Assembly: GCA_019973575.1 (NCBI GenBank) | Contig: BPUI01000006.1 | Span: 1-64,000 of the forward strand | Reading direction: 5' to 3' | Length of the DNA: 64,000 nt | Source of the DNA: Gemmatimonadetes bacterium T265 | GTDB taxonomy: Bacteria; Gemmatimonadota; Gemmatimonadetes; Gemmatimonadales; Gemmatimonadaceae | In this document: positions 52,725 to 61,593 of the stretch, in pieces | How the letters are laid out: every line of letters begins with the position of its first letter | How positions within the stretch are numbered: position 1 is the stretch's first letter | Position numbers and translations under genes: made by a program | Notes under the pieces: generated by a model | Database searches by the model: none | What the model was told of the DNA's origin: nothing | Seen by the model: the letters and a program-made list of their open reading frames with translations, nothing else

Positions 52725-53789
52725 ATGACACCTGGTCGCGACTCTCGCCTTGAGGCCATTGTACACCCGGCATACGCTATCGCCGTCGCTGCGGTCGTGG
52801 CCGCGGGCCTGGTGACCTCCCCGTTGCTGGCGCAAGGTCCAGACTGTGGCGCCGTACTCATCCCGGCGGTTGACAAAGGCTCAACGTCCAGGAACGCCCG
52901 CGCGGCCTACGTCCGCACCAACGCGCGTGAGGAGTACGAGCGCCTCAGCCGCATGTCGGCTTCACAACGCCACGCGGACGCCAGCTACGAATTGTTCGGC
53001 GCCGATTACGACGAATCCTCAAGCGCGTCGGACTTTGAGGATCGGGTCAAGAAGTCCTTCCAGCAGCAGACCGGGGAGCAGGATGAGGCAGCAGCGCGCA
53101 CCTGGTACACGTCTCGGCTCACGACCGACCAAGTTAACGCGTGGCTCGGATGCCAGACCAACGGTGGGCTTCTACTCGTCCCGTCGGGCATCTCGCATTC
53201 GGGACTGTCGCTGAAAGTCGTCTGGAAGCCTGGGCCCGGGATCGGGACGACGCACGTCGTCATCACCGCCCCGGGCGGCCTAGTGAACGGGAAAAGCTTA
53301 GAGAACTTGTCGCTCACGGGCGCCGCGTCGCAGGTGGTCAACGTCAGCATCTCAGATCCCGCGAACGTCAGCGTCGTAAGACTGCTAGCGAACGCCTTGG
53401 AAGCAGCGATGGCTGCGGACCTTGTTGTTGACTTTACCCCGCGCCGAACAATGTCCTTCGAAACCGCTCAGGTGCAGCAGCTAATCACCTTCTGCTCCGA
53501 CGGCTCGTGTCCCGCGGGCAAGAGTCAGGTCTACAGCTTCCCGCAGTCGGTGAACCAGTTCTACACGCTTTGCGGGTTTGGAGGACCAGTGACGGCCGTA
53601 TCGATCGCCGCACCACTTGCGCCCAACGGCACTCCCGGTTACAAAGGGCACCTCGACGTCTTCCCGTCCGACCGGCACGGGTGCGTCAACGTTTACGGCG
53701 CGCTGCTCGCGGGCGTTCCTCCGACGGCGGCTACCGTCAGCGCCGACGTGGCGAGAGTGAAGACGGAGCTCGTCAGCCTCTACCCGTGA
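52725..53789 (+). CDS. Secreted protein of unknown function
   Basis: 354 residues. N-terminal signal peptide (AYAIAVAAVVAAGLVTSPLLAQG). The mature protein has two parts: a charged helical region (AREEYERLSRMSASQRHADASYELFGADYDESSSASDFEDRVKKSF) and a beta-rich region with LSLKVVWKPGPGIGTTHVVITAPGG, LSLTGAASQVVNVSIS and LLVPSGISHSG. Several Cys (LGCQTNG, FCSDGSCPAG, LCGFGG, GCVNVY) likely form disulfides. I do not recognise the family. It lies between two IS3 elements, so it may be cargo of transfer; its AT content is a little higher than the RiPP genes. Confidence 0.6.
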   Translation: MTPGRDSRLEAIVHPAYAIAVAAVVAAGLVTSPLLAQGPDCGAVLIPAVDKGSTSRNARAAYVRTNAREEYERLSRMSASQRHADASYELFGADYDESSSASDFEDRVKKSFQQQTGEQDEAAARTWYTSRLTTDQVNAWLGCQTNGGLLLVPSGISHSGLSLKVVWKPGPGIGTTHVVITAPGGLVNGKSLENLSLTGAASQVVNVSISDPANVSVVRLLANALEAAMAADLVVDFTPRRTMSFETAQVQQLITFCSDGSCPAGKSQVYSFPQSVNQFYTLCGFGGPVTAVSIAAPLAPNGTPGYKGHLDVFPSDRHGCVNVYGALLAGVPPTAATVSADVARVKTELVSLYP

Positions 53790-54113
53790 AATAGTCGCAT
53801 CATGCCCCGTCCGAGGTGAAGCGCTATCGCCGGAGTCCCGTGCTGCACCCGGCATGGGGCGGTGCAAGGGGTGACGTTGCACGGTGAGGGGCGATGCCCT
53901 TATCCCCAAACCGCTCCCAGAACTCGTCCCAGAACTCGGCCGCCCTCTGAAGCCGGGCTGTGAACCGCCCCGGCTTTCCCGGCTCTCCCGCGGCTTGATA
54001 CTGGTGGCGAATTCGGCGCGGCTCGGTTAGGCCGCGAGTAGGTGGAGCCGTAAGCTTCCCCATCCGGCAGACAGTCGTGGGTAGACTGTGCGGGGCTCTA
54101 TGACGGAGGGGTG

Positions 54114-54380
54114 ATGCGCACGTCGAAGTTCAGCGAGTCGCAAATCGTCGCGATCCTACGCGAGGTCGAGGCCGGGGTGCCGGTCGGGGAGGTCATCCGC
54201 AAGCACGCCATCAGCCGCGCGACGTACTTCACGTGGAAGGCGAAGTACGCGAACGCGACCGTGTCGGAGCTGAGCCGGCTCCGCGAGCTCGAGCAGGAGA
54301 ACGCCCGGCTCAAGCGGATGTACGCCGACCTCGCGCTCGAGAACACGGCGATCAAAGACGTCCTCGCCCGCAAGCTGTAG
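54114..54380 (+). CDS. IS3-family (IS407-type) transposase OrfA
   Basis: 88 residues from ATG 54114. KFSESQIVAILREVEAGVPVGEVIRKHAISRATYFTWKAKYA is the helix-turn-helix of this group, followed by a coiled coil LSRLRELEQENARLKRMYADLALENTAIKDVLARK. Ends at TAG 54378-54380; OrfB continues in another frame. Confidence 0.9.
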   Translation: MRTSKFSESQIVAILREVEAGVPVGEVIRKHAISRATYFTWKAKYANATVSELSRLRELEQENARLKRMYADLALENTAIKDVLARKL

Positions 54381-55237
54381 GGCCGCCCGCGAGGCGGCAG
54401 GTCGCGCTGACCCTGGTGGACGCGCACGGGCTCTCCGTCGTGCGCGCCTGCCGGATCGCCGGCCTCTCGCGGGCGGCGTATTACGCGCCGCCGCAGGACG
54501 CGCTGGACCGGGACGCCGCCGTGATCGAGGCCCTGACCGCGGTGGCCAGCGCGCACCCGAGCTGGGGGTTCTGGAAGTGCTGCGCCCGATTGCGCTTCAC
54601 GGGGCACGCGTGGAACGCGAAGCGGGTCTACCGCGTCTACTGCGCGCTGCGCCTGAATCGGCCGCGGCGCGCGAAGCGGCGGGTGCCGACGCGCGACGTG
54701 CAGCCGCTCGCCGCGCCGGCTGCCCTGAACCGCACGTGGGCCGTCGACTTCATGAGTGATACGCTCTACGACGGGCGGCGCTTCCGCACCCTGAACGTGC
54801 TCGACGAGGGCAACCGTGAGGCGCTCGCCGTCGAGATCGCGACCTCCCTCCCCGGTGCGCGCGTGGTCGCCGTGCTCAACCAGCTCGTCGCGATCCACGG
54901 GACGCCTAACGCCATCCGGTGTGACAACGGCCCCGCGCTCGTCTCCGAGCCGCTCCGCTTCCGGGCCGAGCGGCAGCAGGTGGCCCTGCGCTTCATCCAG
55001 CCCGGCAAGCCGAACCAGAACGCGGACATCGAACGCTTCAACCGCACCTACCGGCGCGAGGTCCTCGACGCGTACCTGTTCGCGTCGCTCGCCGAGGTAC
55101 GCGCGGTGACCGAGGCGTGGTTGACGACCTACAACACGGAGCGGCCGCACGACAGCCTGGGCGAAGTCCCGCCGCTGACCTTCCTGCCCCGGCCCACATC
55201 CACCCCCGATCAGTCCAGCTTCAGACTGTCCGCTTGA
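54380..55237 (+). CDS. IS3-family (IS407-type) transposase OrfB
   Basis: About 285 residues in the frame reached by a -1 frameshift from OrfA; no good independent start is seen. After ALTLVDAHGLSVVRACRIAGLSRAAYYAPP, the DDE core is complete: WAVDFMSDTLYDGRRFRTLNVLD (Asp), IRCDNGPALVS (Asp) and NADIERFNRTYRREVLDAYLF (Glu). Ends with NTERPHDSLGEVPPLTFL, the standard tail. One GCCTAAC heptamer is embedded (54904-54910). Confidence 0.88.
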   Translation, partial: GPPARRQVALTLVDAHGLSVVRACRIAGLSRAAYYAPPQDALDRDAAVIEALTAVASAHPSWGFWKCCARLRFTGHAWNAKRVYRVYCALRLNRPRRAKRRVPTRDVQPLAAPAALNRTWAVDFMSDTLYDGRRFRTLNVLDEGNREALAVEIATSLPGARVVAVLNQLVAIHGTPNAIRCDNGPALVSEPLRFRAERQQVALRFIQPGKPNQNADIERFNRTYRREVLDAYLFASLAEVRAVTEAWLTTYNTERPHDSLGEVPPLTFLPRPTSTPDQSSFRLSA

Positions 55238-55246
55238 CGGGGGAGC

Positions 55247-55420
55247 TTACGGGGCGGCGCGCCCGGCGCGCCACGTGGCCGCGTCGAAGGCCTCGCCGGT
55301 CTGCATAACGTGCAGCAGCATGGGCACGAGCCGGCGCGCGACGGCGCACAGCGCGCTCGTCTTCGAGCCGGCGTTGTGCCGCCGCAGGGCGCGGTCTTTG
55401 GAGTCTTGGGCACGGCGGGC
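55247..55420 (-). pseudogene. C-terminal remnant of another transposase (IS110-like)
   Basis: On the minus strand: RALRRHNAGSKTSALCAVARRLVPMLLHVMQTGEAFDAATW, then TAA at 55247-55249. The basic-helix pattern (NK..ALCAVARRLVPMLLHVM) resembles the tail of IS110/IS1111-type transposases. The rest of the gene is missing; the stop lies in the right terminal repeat of the neighbouring IS3 element. Assignment is by pattern only. Confidence 0.4.
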
Positions 55421-55439
55421 CTCCGGCGGTGAGGAATGC

Positions 55440-55713
55440 GGGGGCGCACGCTGCGCCCCCGCCCTTCACGCCCCACCCGTGCCGCCGCTCAGGCCGGCGT
55501 GCAACAGCGAGCGGGCGCCGCCGCGGCCCGGAGGCCGCGGCGGCGCCCGCTCCGGCAGCATCGCGATGTAGACGTGTACCCGGGCGTACATCGGGCGTGG
55601 ACGTTCGCATGCGCGTTCGCAACAGGCGGTGAGAATTCGCGCGAATTCTCACCGGGTCGTGCGAATGGGAACCCGTCGTGATTCTCCAAGTCGTTGCAGT
55701 GCCTGCACTTGGA
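55440..55713. repeat. Cluster of four strong palindromes
   Basis: In 274 bases: GGGGGCGCA/TGCGCCCCC (55440-55460, 3-base loop); a perfect 18-base stem with a CGGA loop (55511-55550, starting GCGGGCGCCGCCGCGG); a perfect 26-base palindrome (55628-55653, half-site GGTGAGAATTCGC); and TCCAAG..CTTGGA with inner TGCAG/CTGCA (55685-55713). The first two may act as terminators. The whole looks like a structured intergenic element between the IS remnants and the RHS genes. Confidence 0.6.
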
Positions 55714-55846
55714 CGCACACTCCGCGTGGCGCCCCGCCTGCCTTGGCGAGGAGAGGTCTCCCCGCGCCGGCGTGGCGCGGTGGAGGCTTCGTCCCCCACA
55801 CCGCCCGACGGCGTCCGCCCGGACGCGCCCGGGCCGGAGGTTCGGC

Positions 55847-56359
55847 ATGCCGAGTGTCGGTAGTCCCCCGTCCGTCCGCGCGCGCCAGGATCGTCCCCCG
55901 CCCACCCGCCCCCGAGCACGCCGCGCCCGCCGGCTCGCCGCGGTCGTGCTGGCGGGCGTCTCCGGGGCCGGCTTCGCGGCGGCCCCGGCGCGCCTCGCCG
56001 CGCAGGCGCTGCCCGACCCGTTCGCGGGCATCGTGCTGAGCGACTCGCAGACCGTCGCGCTCCAGGCCTTAATCACCCGCACGGGTGCGGCGGCCAGCCC
56101 GTTCATCGCGCGGCTGCTGCGGCTGACGTCGGCCGACACCGCGCTCGCGCGCGCGACGCGCGACTCACTCGTGGCGCTCTACACCGCCCACAACACGACG
56201 CTGCGTCAGGCGCTCACGCCCGACCAGCAGGTCACCTTCGATGCCAACATGCAGGCGTTCGCGGCCGCGCACCGCGCGGCGGCCCTCGCCCGGGACAAGC
56301 AGCTGATGGGGGCGCCGCCGTCGACGACGCCGTCGGCCACGAGCGGGGGGCAGCCATGA
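55847..56359 (+). CDS. Small exported LTXXQ/Spy-like protein
   Basis: 170 residues from ATG 55847, behind GGAGG. An Arg-rich start then a signal segment (RLAAVVLAGVSGAGFAAAPARLAAQA). The mature part is helical: IVLSDSQTVALQALITRTGAAASPFIARLLRL, then LRQALTPDQQVTFDANMQAFAAAHRA, an LTPxQ helix as in periplasmic Spy/CpxP-type proteins. Typical role: periplasmic chaperone or metal/stress response. Overlaps the RHS start by 4 bases (ATGA), so the two are cotranslated and it may assist RHS folding. Confidence 0.65.
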   Translation: MPSVGSPPSVRARQDRPPPTRPRARRARRLAAVVLAGVSGAGFAAAPARLAAQALPDPFAGIVLSDSQTVALQALITRTGAAASPFIARLLRLTSADTALARATRDSLVALYTAHNTTLRQALTPDQQVTFDANMQAFAAAHRAAALARDKQLMGAPPSTTPSATSGGQP

Positions 56360-59300
56360 GCCGACGCCCGTTAGTTAGGTCACGCCACCGCGGCCCGCGC
56401 GTCGGGGTGCCCGGCGTGCGGGGCCTCACCCGGGGCCTCGCGGTCGCGTGCGGGACGGCGCTCGCCGGCGGCGTCCTGCACCCGGCGCGCGCCGCCGCGC
56501 AGCGGGTGCAGATCACGCAGGCCGCGCCGGCGGCGGCGGGGACGACAGGACCCAACTGGGCCGCGGTGACGGTGCAGTTCAGCGGCTCGTACGGGACGAC
56601 GAAGTCGTGCACCGCGGCGTGCGTCTTCCTCCCCTACGACTACAGCCCCACGGCGAACGCGCTCCAGTTCACGGTCAACGGCGTACGGCAAGACCGGCTA
56701 CTCCGCGTCACCAACACCGCGGAGAGCTGCACCAACAACAGCGACGGCACGCAGAGCTGCCAGCGGACGTACACGGCGACGAACGGCAAGCTCACGCTCC
56801 CGCCGAACGCGCCGACGACGCTGTTCGTGCAGCTCGCCCCGCCGAACGCGTCGGTCTCGCAGACCCAGTCGTTCGCGGTGAACGCGGCGAGTCGTGCCCA
56901 CCCGCTCATCAGCGTCCGGCCGCACGAGGGGAGCAACCGGGACGTGAGCCGCTGCGCCGCGTCGTGCTTCGACGCGGTCGCGACGGTGAGCACGCCGGCG
57001 TACACGAGCCTCGACGTAGCGCGCGGCGTCAGCCTCGTCTACCGCAGCAACCGAGGCCGCGGCACGCTCATGCTCGACGTCGTCGACCCGTCGTCGCCCT
57101 CGGACCGCCCCGCGCGGATCGGCCTCCAGCTGCGCGACGCCGCTGGGCACCAGCTGGGCTGGGACAACGGGCTGACCGAGATGCAGTTCGCGCGGAGCCG
57201 CGACACCGTGCGCGTCGCGACCGAGTTCGGCGGGGGCGGCTACGGTCCGTCGACCGGGGCCTACCCGTACGAGATGACGGCGACGGTCACGAGCTACTGG
57301 ACGGACGGGGACTACCGCATCCTCGATGTGCCCGTCCGGCTCCCAGTGGAGGGCCAATGGGGGTCCCCGTACGGCGCCTTCTGGACCGTCGCGGGCGTGC
57401 GGACGATCCGGGGCAACACGGACGCCGGGCGGCCGACGATGACGCTGCTCGACGGCACGGGGACCGTGCAGGTCTTCGACGGCCAATGTATGCAGCTGAC
57501 GCCGAGCTGTCACTTCACGCCGCCGCCGGGGGTCCCGGACGGGTGGATCGTCCCGGGGACCGACGGCGGCGATAGCCGCGTGGCGTACCAGCAGGCACTC
57601 GCGGGGGGGCTGTTCGCGGAGTACGACGCGAACGGGAACGAAGTCGTGCTCATCACCCCCCTGGGCGCGCGAACCACCTTTTGGTGGCGCGGCGACGCGA
57701 CCCGGCTCGACTCCATCGTCGACCCCGCGCACCAAAAGACCACCTTCCAGTACGATGGCAATAGCAAGCTCGCGGCGATCGTCGACCCGATGGGCCGCGC
57801 GACGCGCGTGACGGTTGACGGCAACGGGGACTTGGTGAGCGTGACGGACCCGCTGAACCAGGTGGCGACGTACGCGTACACGAGCCACCTCCTGACGCAT
57901 TACACGCAGGTCGGCGGCGGGACGTGGGACTACACGTACGACGAGGCCGCCAAGCTCGCGTCTACGACCGCGCCGGCGATCCAGACGTACGCCGGGTCGA
58001 AGCGGCCGGTCACGCGCACGCTCTCGGAGGTCGGGCAGCGGCTCGTCGGGTACCACGCCGGCGGCGGGAGCGCGACGAACCCGCTGCCCGCGTATCTGCC
58101 GCGGGAGGCGGTCGACTTCGTCGTCGACGCGGCGAGTGACACGACGGCGTGGCAGGCCGACCGCTTCGGGCAGCCGTTCTCTACCCGAATGCCGGACGGC
58201 TCCGTCGACAACGTCGCGACGGACGAGAACGGCTTTCCGACCCAGAGTCTCACCGCGAATGGGCACGACACGCGGGCGTACTACAATCCAGCCAAGCCGT
58301 GGCTGGTCGACAGCACGTGGGATGCGACGACGAACCAGCGCGTGCGCTACACGTACGACGCGAGCAACTACGACGCGCTCCTGACCGCCACGGGCGACGT
58401 CACGCCGGTGACTAACACGTGGAGCAGCGGCCGGCTCGTGAGTAGCCAGACCGGCGCCGGCGGTCCCAAGACCCGGTACGTCTACCTCCGCGCTGGCGAC
58501 GCACGCCCCGACAGCGTCGTCGACCAGAACGGGCACGCGACGGCCTACACGTACGCGTCGACCGGGCTCCAGAACACCACGGCGGCCCAGACGCCCGCGG
58601 GCACGACGCGCTACGGCTACGACGGCTACGGGCGCCTCCAGACGGTGACCAACCCGCGCGGCGACACGACGCACACCGACTACGACGCGCTCAACCGCGT
58701 GACGGCCACCGTCGACGGCCTCGGGCACCGGACGCAGCAGCGGTACAACGCCCTGTACCCCACGGCGGTGGTCGACGCGAACAACGCGACGTACCAGAGC
58801 CAGGCGGTCAACGCGCTCGGCGGGGCGCAGGACTTCACCGACCCGACGAACCACCAGACCACCTTCATCCGCGACTCGGCGAACCGGGTCACTCAGCTGC
58901 ACGACCGCCGCGGGCAGAACGTGTACTACGGGTACGGCCGGATGGGCGACGTTACCGGCATCTCGGTCAGCGACGGCGCCGCCAGCACGTTCTACCAGGA
59001 CCCCGCGGGCCACGTCAGCGTTGCGTCGAACCGCGAGGTGCTCGACTCGACGTTCTACGACAACGCGGGGCGGGTCACGCGCGAGACCCACCACTTCCCG
59101 AAGTTGGCCCAGGCGGGCGTGCCGGCCGACATGGAGGTGACCTCGCGCTACGACGTCCAGGGCCGCCGCGACACGGTGCAGCTCGGCTGGGTTAACCACT
59201 GGTCGCTCCCGCTCGCGCAGTACCGCTTCAACGCCCTCGGGCTCGTCGACACGATCGTCGATCCCGCAGGACAGACGACTACCATTGCGTACAACGCCGA

Positions 59301-61053
59301 AGGCGCGCTGCTCAGCCGGACGCTGCCTGGGGGGATCAGCGTCAGTGACATGCCGACCGCTCTGCACGAAGCGGGCGGGCAAACGTTCACGGGTAACGCC
59401 AAACTCGACACGTTGTTCGGGACGCTCCTCACGCCGGATAGCATCGGGCGGATCCGCGAGCGCATCGGGAACGGCACGAACAGCGGCCCCGGCTACCAAT
59501 ACGACAACGCCGGCCGGCTCACGAGCGTGTCGACGGTGCAGTACGGCACCTCCCCGAAAAACTGCACGCCGATCTACGGGTCGACCGGAGTCGTCCCGAC
59601 CACCCCGGGCGAGCAGCCGACGCGGTACTCCTGTACGGGAGGTCAGTCGACGCGCACCGAGACGCCCAGCGCGTCGTTCACGTACGACGCGGTCGGGAAC
59701 CCGGCGTACGCGGGCGCGCAGCTGGCGGACAACGCCAACCGGCTCGCGGTCTTCAACGGCCAGAAGTACTTCTACGACGTCGCGGGCAACCGGTGGTCGC
59801 ACACGGACGTCGACGGGACCTTCCGCGACCGCCCGGCGTGGAACGCCCTGGGCCAGCTCGTGGGCATCCAGGTCAGCAACGCGACGCTCCTGGCCGGCGC
59901 GGTGTACGACTCCGTCGACTTCGGCTACGACGCGCTCGGGCGCCGGGTGCGCAAGACGCTCGTCGGCGCGGGCCGGACGACGTACTACGTGTGGGACGGC
60001 GACCAGGTCGCGGCCGAGCTCGACGGGCAGGGCCACGTCACCGCGGGCTATGCTTACTACCCGGGCACGGACCGGCCGCACAGCGTGCGGCTGAACATGC
60101 TCAGCGGGGTCGGCGACACGACGTACTACTACGTCCAGGGCGACGCGCCGGGGAACGTGCTCGGGCTCCTGCGGCCGAACGGCACAGTGGCCGCGCAGTA
60201 CCAGGTCGACGCGTGGGGCCAGCCGACGGCGATCAGCGAGCCGGGGCTTCAGGGCTGGAAGCAGCCGTACCTGTTCGCCGGGCGCGCGTACGACCGCGAG
60301 ACAGGGCTCTACTATAACCGCGCGCGCTACTACGACCCGCAGGGCCGGCGCTTCCTCAGCGAGGACCCGGCCGGGCCCGCCGGCGGCGTCAATCTCTACG
60401 TCTACGCCGGCAACGACCCGGTTAATAACCTCGATCCGAGCGGGACGACGTGCGCGACGTACGCGGAGGTTGAGTACCACCACTACTCCGACGGCTCAGT
60501 CGAGATGGAGATACTCGGCTACGAAACTGAGTGCAGCGGGGGGAGTGGCGGTGGCAGCGGGAGTCAACAGCAGCCGAAACCACCGAAACCGAAGTCGCCC
60601 AAAGAATGTAGCGATCGAACTGCCACCAACTTTACAAAGGAGCACGCAGCTGATGCGACCAAGCTGGCGCAACAACTCGGAGTTCCGACAACTTTTGTTC
60701 TCGCTGTCGCTGGCGACGAGAGTTTTTCCGGTAGAGCTGACGGTGCAACTATCGGTAACAACTATTTTGGACTACACGTCGGAGCACCCGGCTCGTATGG
60801 GGGGTATCTACGACCGAATGGCAAGCGTTCTCTGCTTGCCGGATTCGATCCAAGTTTGGGGTTTATGGGATCGGGTCAAAGCTTCGTGACAATCGCTGAC
60901 AAAACTTTGTCCGGCGTCGCAGATCGAAGTGATACAGCCGCTTTTTTCACAGCGATGCACAGCAGGTTCGGGCTGGGAGATTCCACCGGCCGTTACGTAC
61001 ACAAGCTTACAGTGGACGTACGGGATGCTCAAACTCGACTCAATTGTCCTTGA
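56356..61053 (+). CDS. RHS/YD-repeat protein with a muramidase-like C-terminal tip
   Basis: 1565 residues. Signal peptide (about 25-50), a beta-rich N-terminal region (to about 420), then many YD repeats (for example YDGYGRLQTVTNPRGDTTHTDYDALNRVT) forming a shell to about 1365, closed by the RHS core motif YYNRARYYDPQGRRFLSEDP..GGVNLYVYAGNDPVNNLDPSG. The last about 190 residues are unrelated: a Gly/Ser then PKPPKPKSP linker and a domain with LAQQLGVPTTFVLAVAGDESFSG..IGNNYFGLH, resembling FlgJ-type glucosaminidases (catalytic Glu in DES). DNA of this tip is visibly more AT-rich than the shell, a mark of tip exchange. Probably a secreted peptidoglycan-cutting toxin. Confidence 0.88.
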   Translation: MSRRPLVRSRHRGPRVGVPGVRGLTRGLAVACGTALAGGVLHPARAAAQRVQITQAAPAAAGTTGPNWAAVTVQFSGSYGTTKSCTAACVFLPYDYSPTANALQFTVNGVRQDRLLRVTNTAESCTNNSDGTQSCQRTYTATNGKLTLPPNAPTTLFVQLAPPNASVSQTQSFAVNAASRAHPLISVRPHEGSNRDVSRCAASCFDAVATVSTPAYTSLDVARGVSLVYRSNRGRGTLMLDVVDPSSPSDRPARIGLQLRDAAGHQLGWDNGLTEMQFARSRDTVRVATEFGGGGYGPSTGAYPYEMTATVTSYWTDGDYRILDVPVRLPVEGQWGSPYGAFWTVAGVRTIRGNTDAGRPTMTLLDGTGTVQVFDGQCMQLTPSCHFTPPPGVPDGWIVPGTDGGDSRVAYQQALAGGLFAEYDANGNEVVLITPLGARTTFWWRGDATRLDSIVDPAHQKTTFQYDGNSKLAAIVDPMGRATRVTVDGNGDLVSVTDPLNQVATYAYTSHLLTHYTQVGGGTWDYTYDEAAKLASTTAPAIQTYAGSKRPVTRTLSEVGQRLVGYHAGGGSATNPLPAYLPREAVDFVVDAASDTTAWQADRFGQPFSTRMPDGSVDNVATDENGFPTQSLTANGHDTRAYYNPAKPWLVDSTWDATTNQRVRYTYDASNYDALLTATGDVTPVTNTWSSGRLVSSQTGAGGPKTRYVYLRAGDARPDSVVDQNGHATAYTYASTGLQNTTAAQTPAGTTRYGYDGYGRLQTVTNPRGDTTHTDYDALNRVTATVDGLGHRTQQRYNALYPTAVVDANNATYQSQAVNALGGAQDFTDPTNHQTTFIRDSANRVTQLHDRRGQNVYYGYGRMGDVTGISVSDGAASTFYQDPAGHVSVASNREVLDSTFYDNAGRVTRETHHFPKLAQAGVPADMEVTSRYDVQGRRDTVQLGWVNHWSLPLAQYRFNALGLVDTIVDPAGQTTTIAYNAEGALLSRTLPGGISVSDMPTALHEAGGQTFTGNAKLDTLFGTLLTPDSIGRIRERIGNGTNSGPGYQYDNAGRLTSVSTVQYGTSPKNCTPIYGSTGVVPTTPGEQPTRYSCTGGQSTRTETPSASFTYDAVGNPAYAGAQLADNANRLAVFNGQKYFYDVAGNRWSHTDVDGTFRDRPAWNALGQLVGIQVSNATLLAGAVYDSVDFGYDALGRRVRKTLVGAGRTTYYVWDGDQVAAELDGQGHVTAGYAYYPGTDRPHSVRLNMLSGVGDTTYYYVQGDAPGNVLGLLRPNGTVAAQYQVDAWGQPTAISEPGLQGWKQPYLFAGRAYDRETGLYYNRARYYDPQGRRFLSEDPAGPAGGVNLYVYAGNDPVNNLDPSGTTCATYAEVEYHHYSDGSVEMEILGYETECSGGSGGGSGSQQQPKPPKPKSPKECSDRTATNFTKEHAADATKLAQQLGVPTTFVLAVAGDESFSGRADGATIGNNYFGLHVGAPGSYGGYLRPNGKRSLLAGFDPSLGFMGSGQSFVTIADKTLSGVADRSDTAAFFTAMHSRFGLGDSTGRYVHKLTVDVRDAQTRLNCP

Positions 61054-61066
61054 AAGGGTCATACTC

Positions 61067-61495
61067 ATGAATTCGAGTCACCGATTGCTCGTAACTGGTC
61101 TGCTATTCACTTGGCTAACTACCGCGCACGTCAGCGAACTCTCGGGGCAGAACAGAGCGCCTAGCATCACCGAGAAAGAGGCGCACGAGCTTGCAGTTGC
61201 GACTCTGACAGCTCAGGCACGGCGGTTCAAATCAATGGAGTTCGACTCGTTACACACCCCAACACCAGAAGGCTTTTATCTGTTTTCTATTACAGCAGAT
61301 ACGCCGGACGGTATCAGTCCAGTCATGGGGCATTTCGCGGTGAACAAAAACACAGGCGATGTTTGGGACCTAACCGTGTGTGAGAAGAGGACCTCAGTAG
61401 CCTTTGCGCGGCTCCGACGCATGTTACGACCACATGGATCGACGTCGCCCACAGAGACCCCTCGCAGGTCGCGGACTGCGCCGTGCGTTCAGTAG
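61067..61495 (+). CDS. Exported small protein, candidate immunity factor of the RHS toxin
   Basis: 142 residues from ATG 61067, 13 bases after the RHS stop. A signal peptide (HRLLVTGLLFTWLTTAHVSELSG) sends it to the periplasm, where the muramidase-like tip would act. The mature part, ITEKEAHELAVATLTAQARRF..TPEGFYLFSITADTPDG..GHFAVNKNTGDVWDLTVCEK, resembles small PepSY-like/YxxF..VN..TG.VWD proteins. Its low GC matches the toxin tip and differs from the RHS shell, as for toxin-immunity pairs acquired together. The last 30 residues are basic and may be overrun. Confidence 0.6.
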   Translation: MNSSHRLLVTGLLFTWLTTAHVSELSGQNRAPSITEKEAHELAVATLTAQARRFKSMEFDSLHTPTPEGFYLFSITADTPDGISPVMGHFAVNKNTGDVWDLTVCEKRTSVAFARLRRMLRPHGSTSPTETPRRSRTAPCVQ

Positions 61496-61540
61496 TGAAT
61501 CATTTTGGGATTTCAGGAGTCGCGGAGGCCTAAGCAGTGA

Positions 61541-61593
61541 GCCCGAACGGGCTGAGTCGCGCCGATATCCGGCGCGACTCAGCCCGTTCGGGC
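61541..61593. terminator. Bidirectional 24-base-stem hairpin between convergent genes
   Basis: GCCCGAACGGGCTGAGTCGC plus GCCG (61541-61564) pairs perfectly with 61570-61593 around ATATC. It ends the RHS/immunity transcript and overlaps the last codons of the leftward sigma-54 activator. Confidence 0.75.

Larger units (their letters stand above)
54048..55252 (+). mobile_element. Second IS3-family element (IS407-like)
   Basis: About 1.2 kb. Left end CCGTAAGCTTCCCCATCCGG (54048 on) matches the right end read inward, CCGTAAGCTCCCCCGTCAAG (from 55252), followed by a shared GC.GACAGTC, giving imperfect terminal repeats of about 28 bases. No clear target duplication, so the exact edges are uncertain. 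It has landed in or beside an older transposase remnant at 55247-55420. The 258 bases left of it contain no gene but one GTTAGGC (54026-54032). Confidence 0.7.

Noticed and set aside
53824..54063. A small minus-strand gene containing RAAEFWDEFWERFG
   Set aside because: Frame runs into the left end of the IS3 element, has no ribosome site and matches no family; most likely chance.
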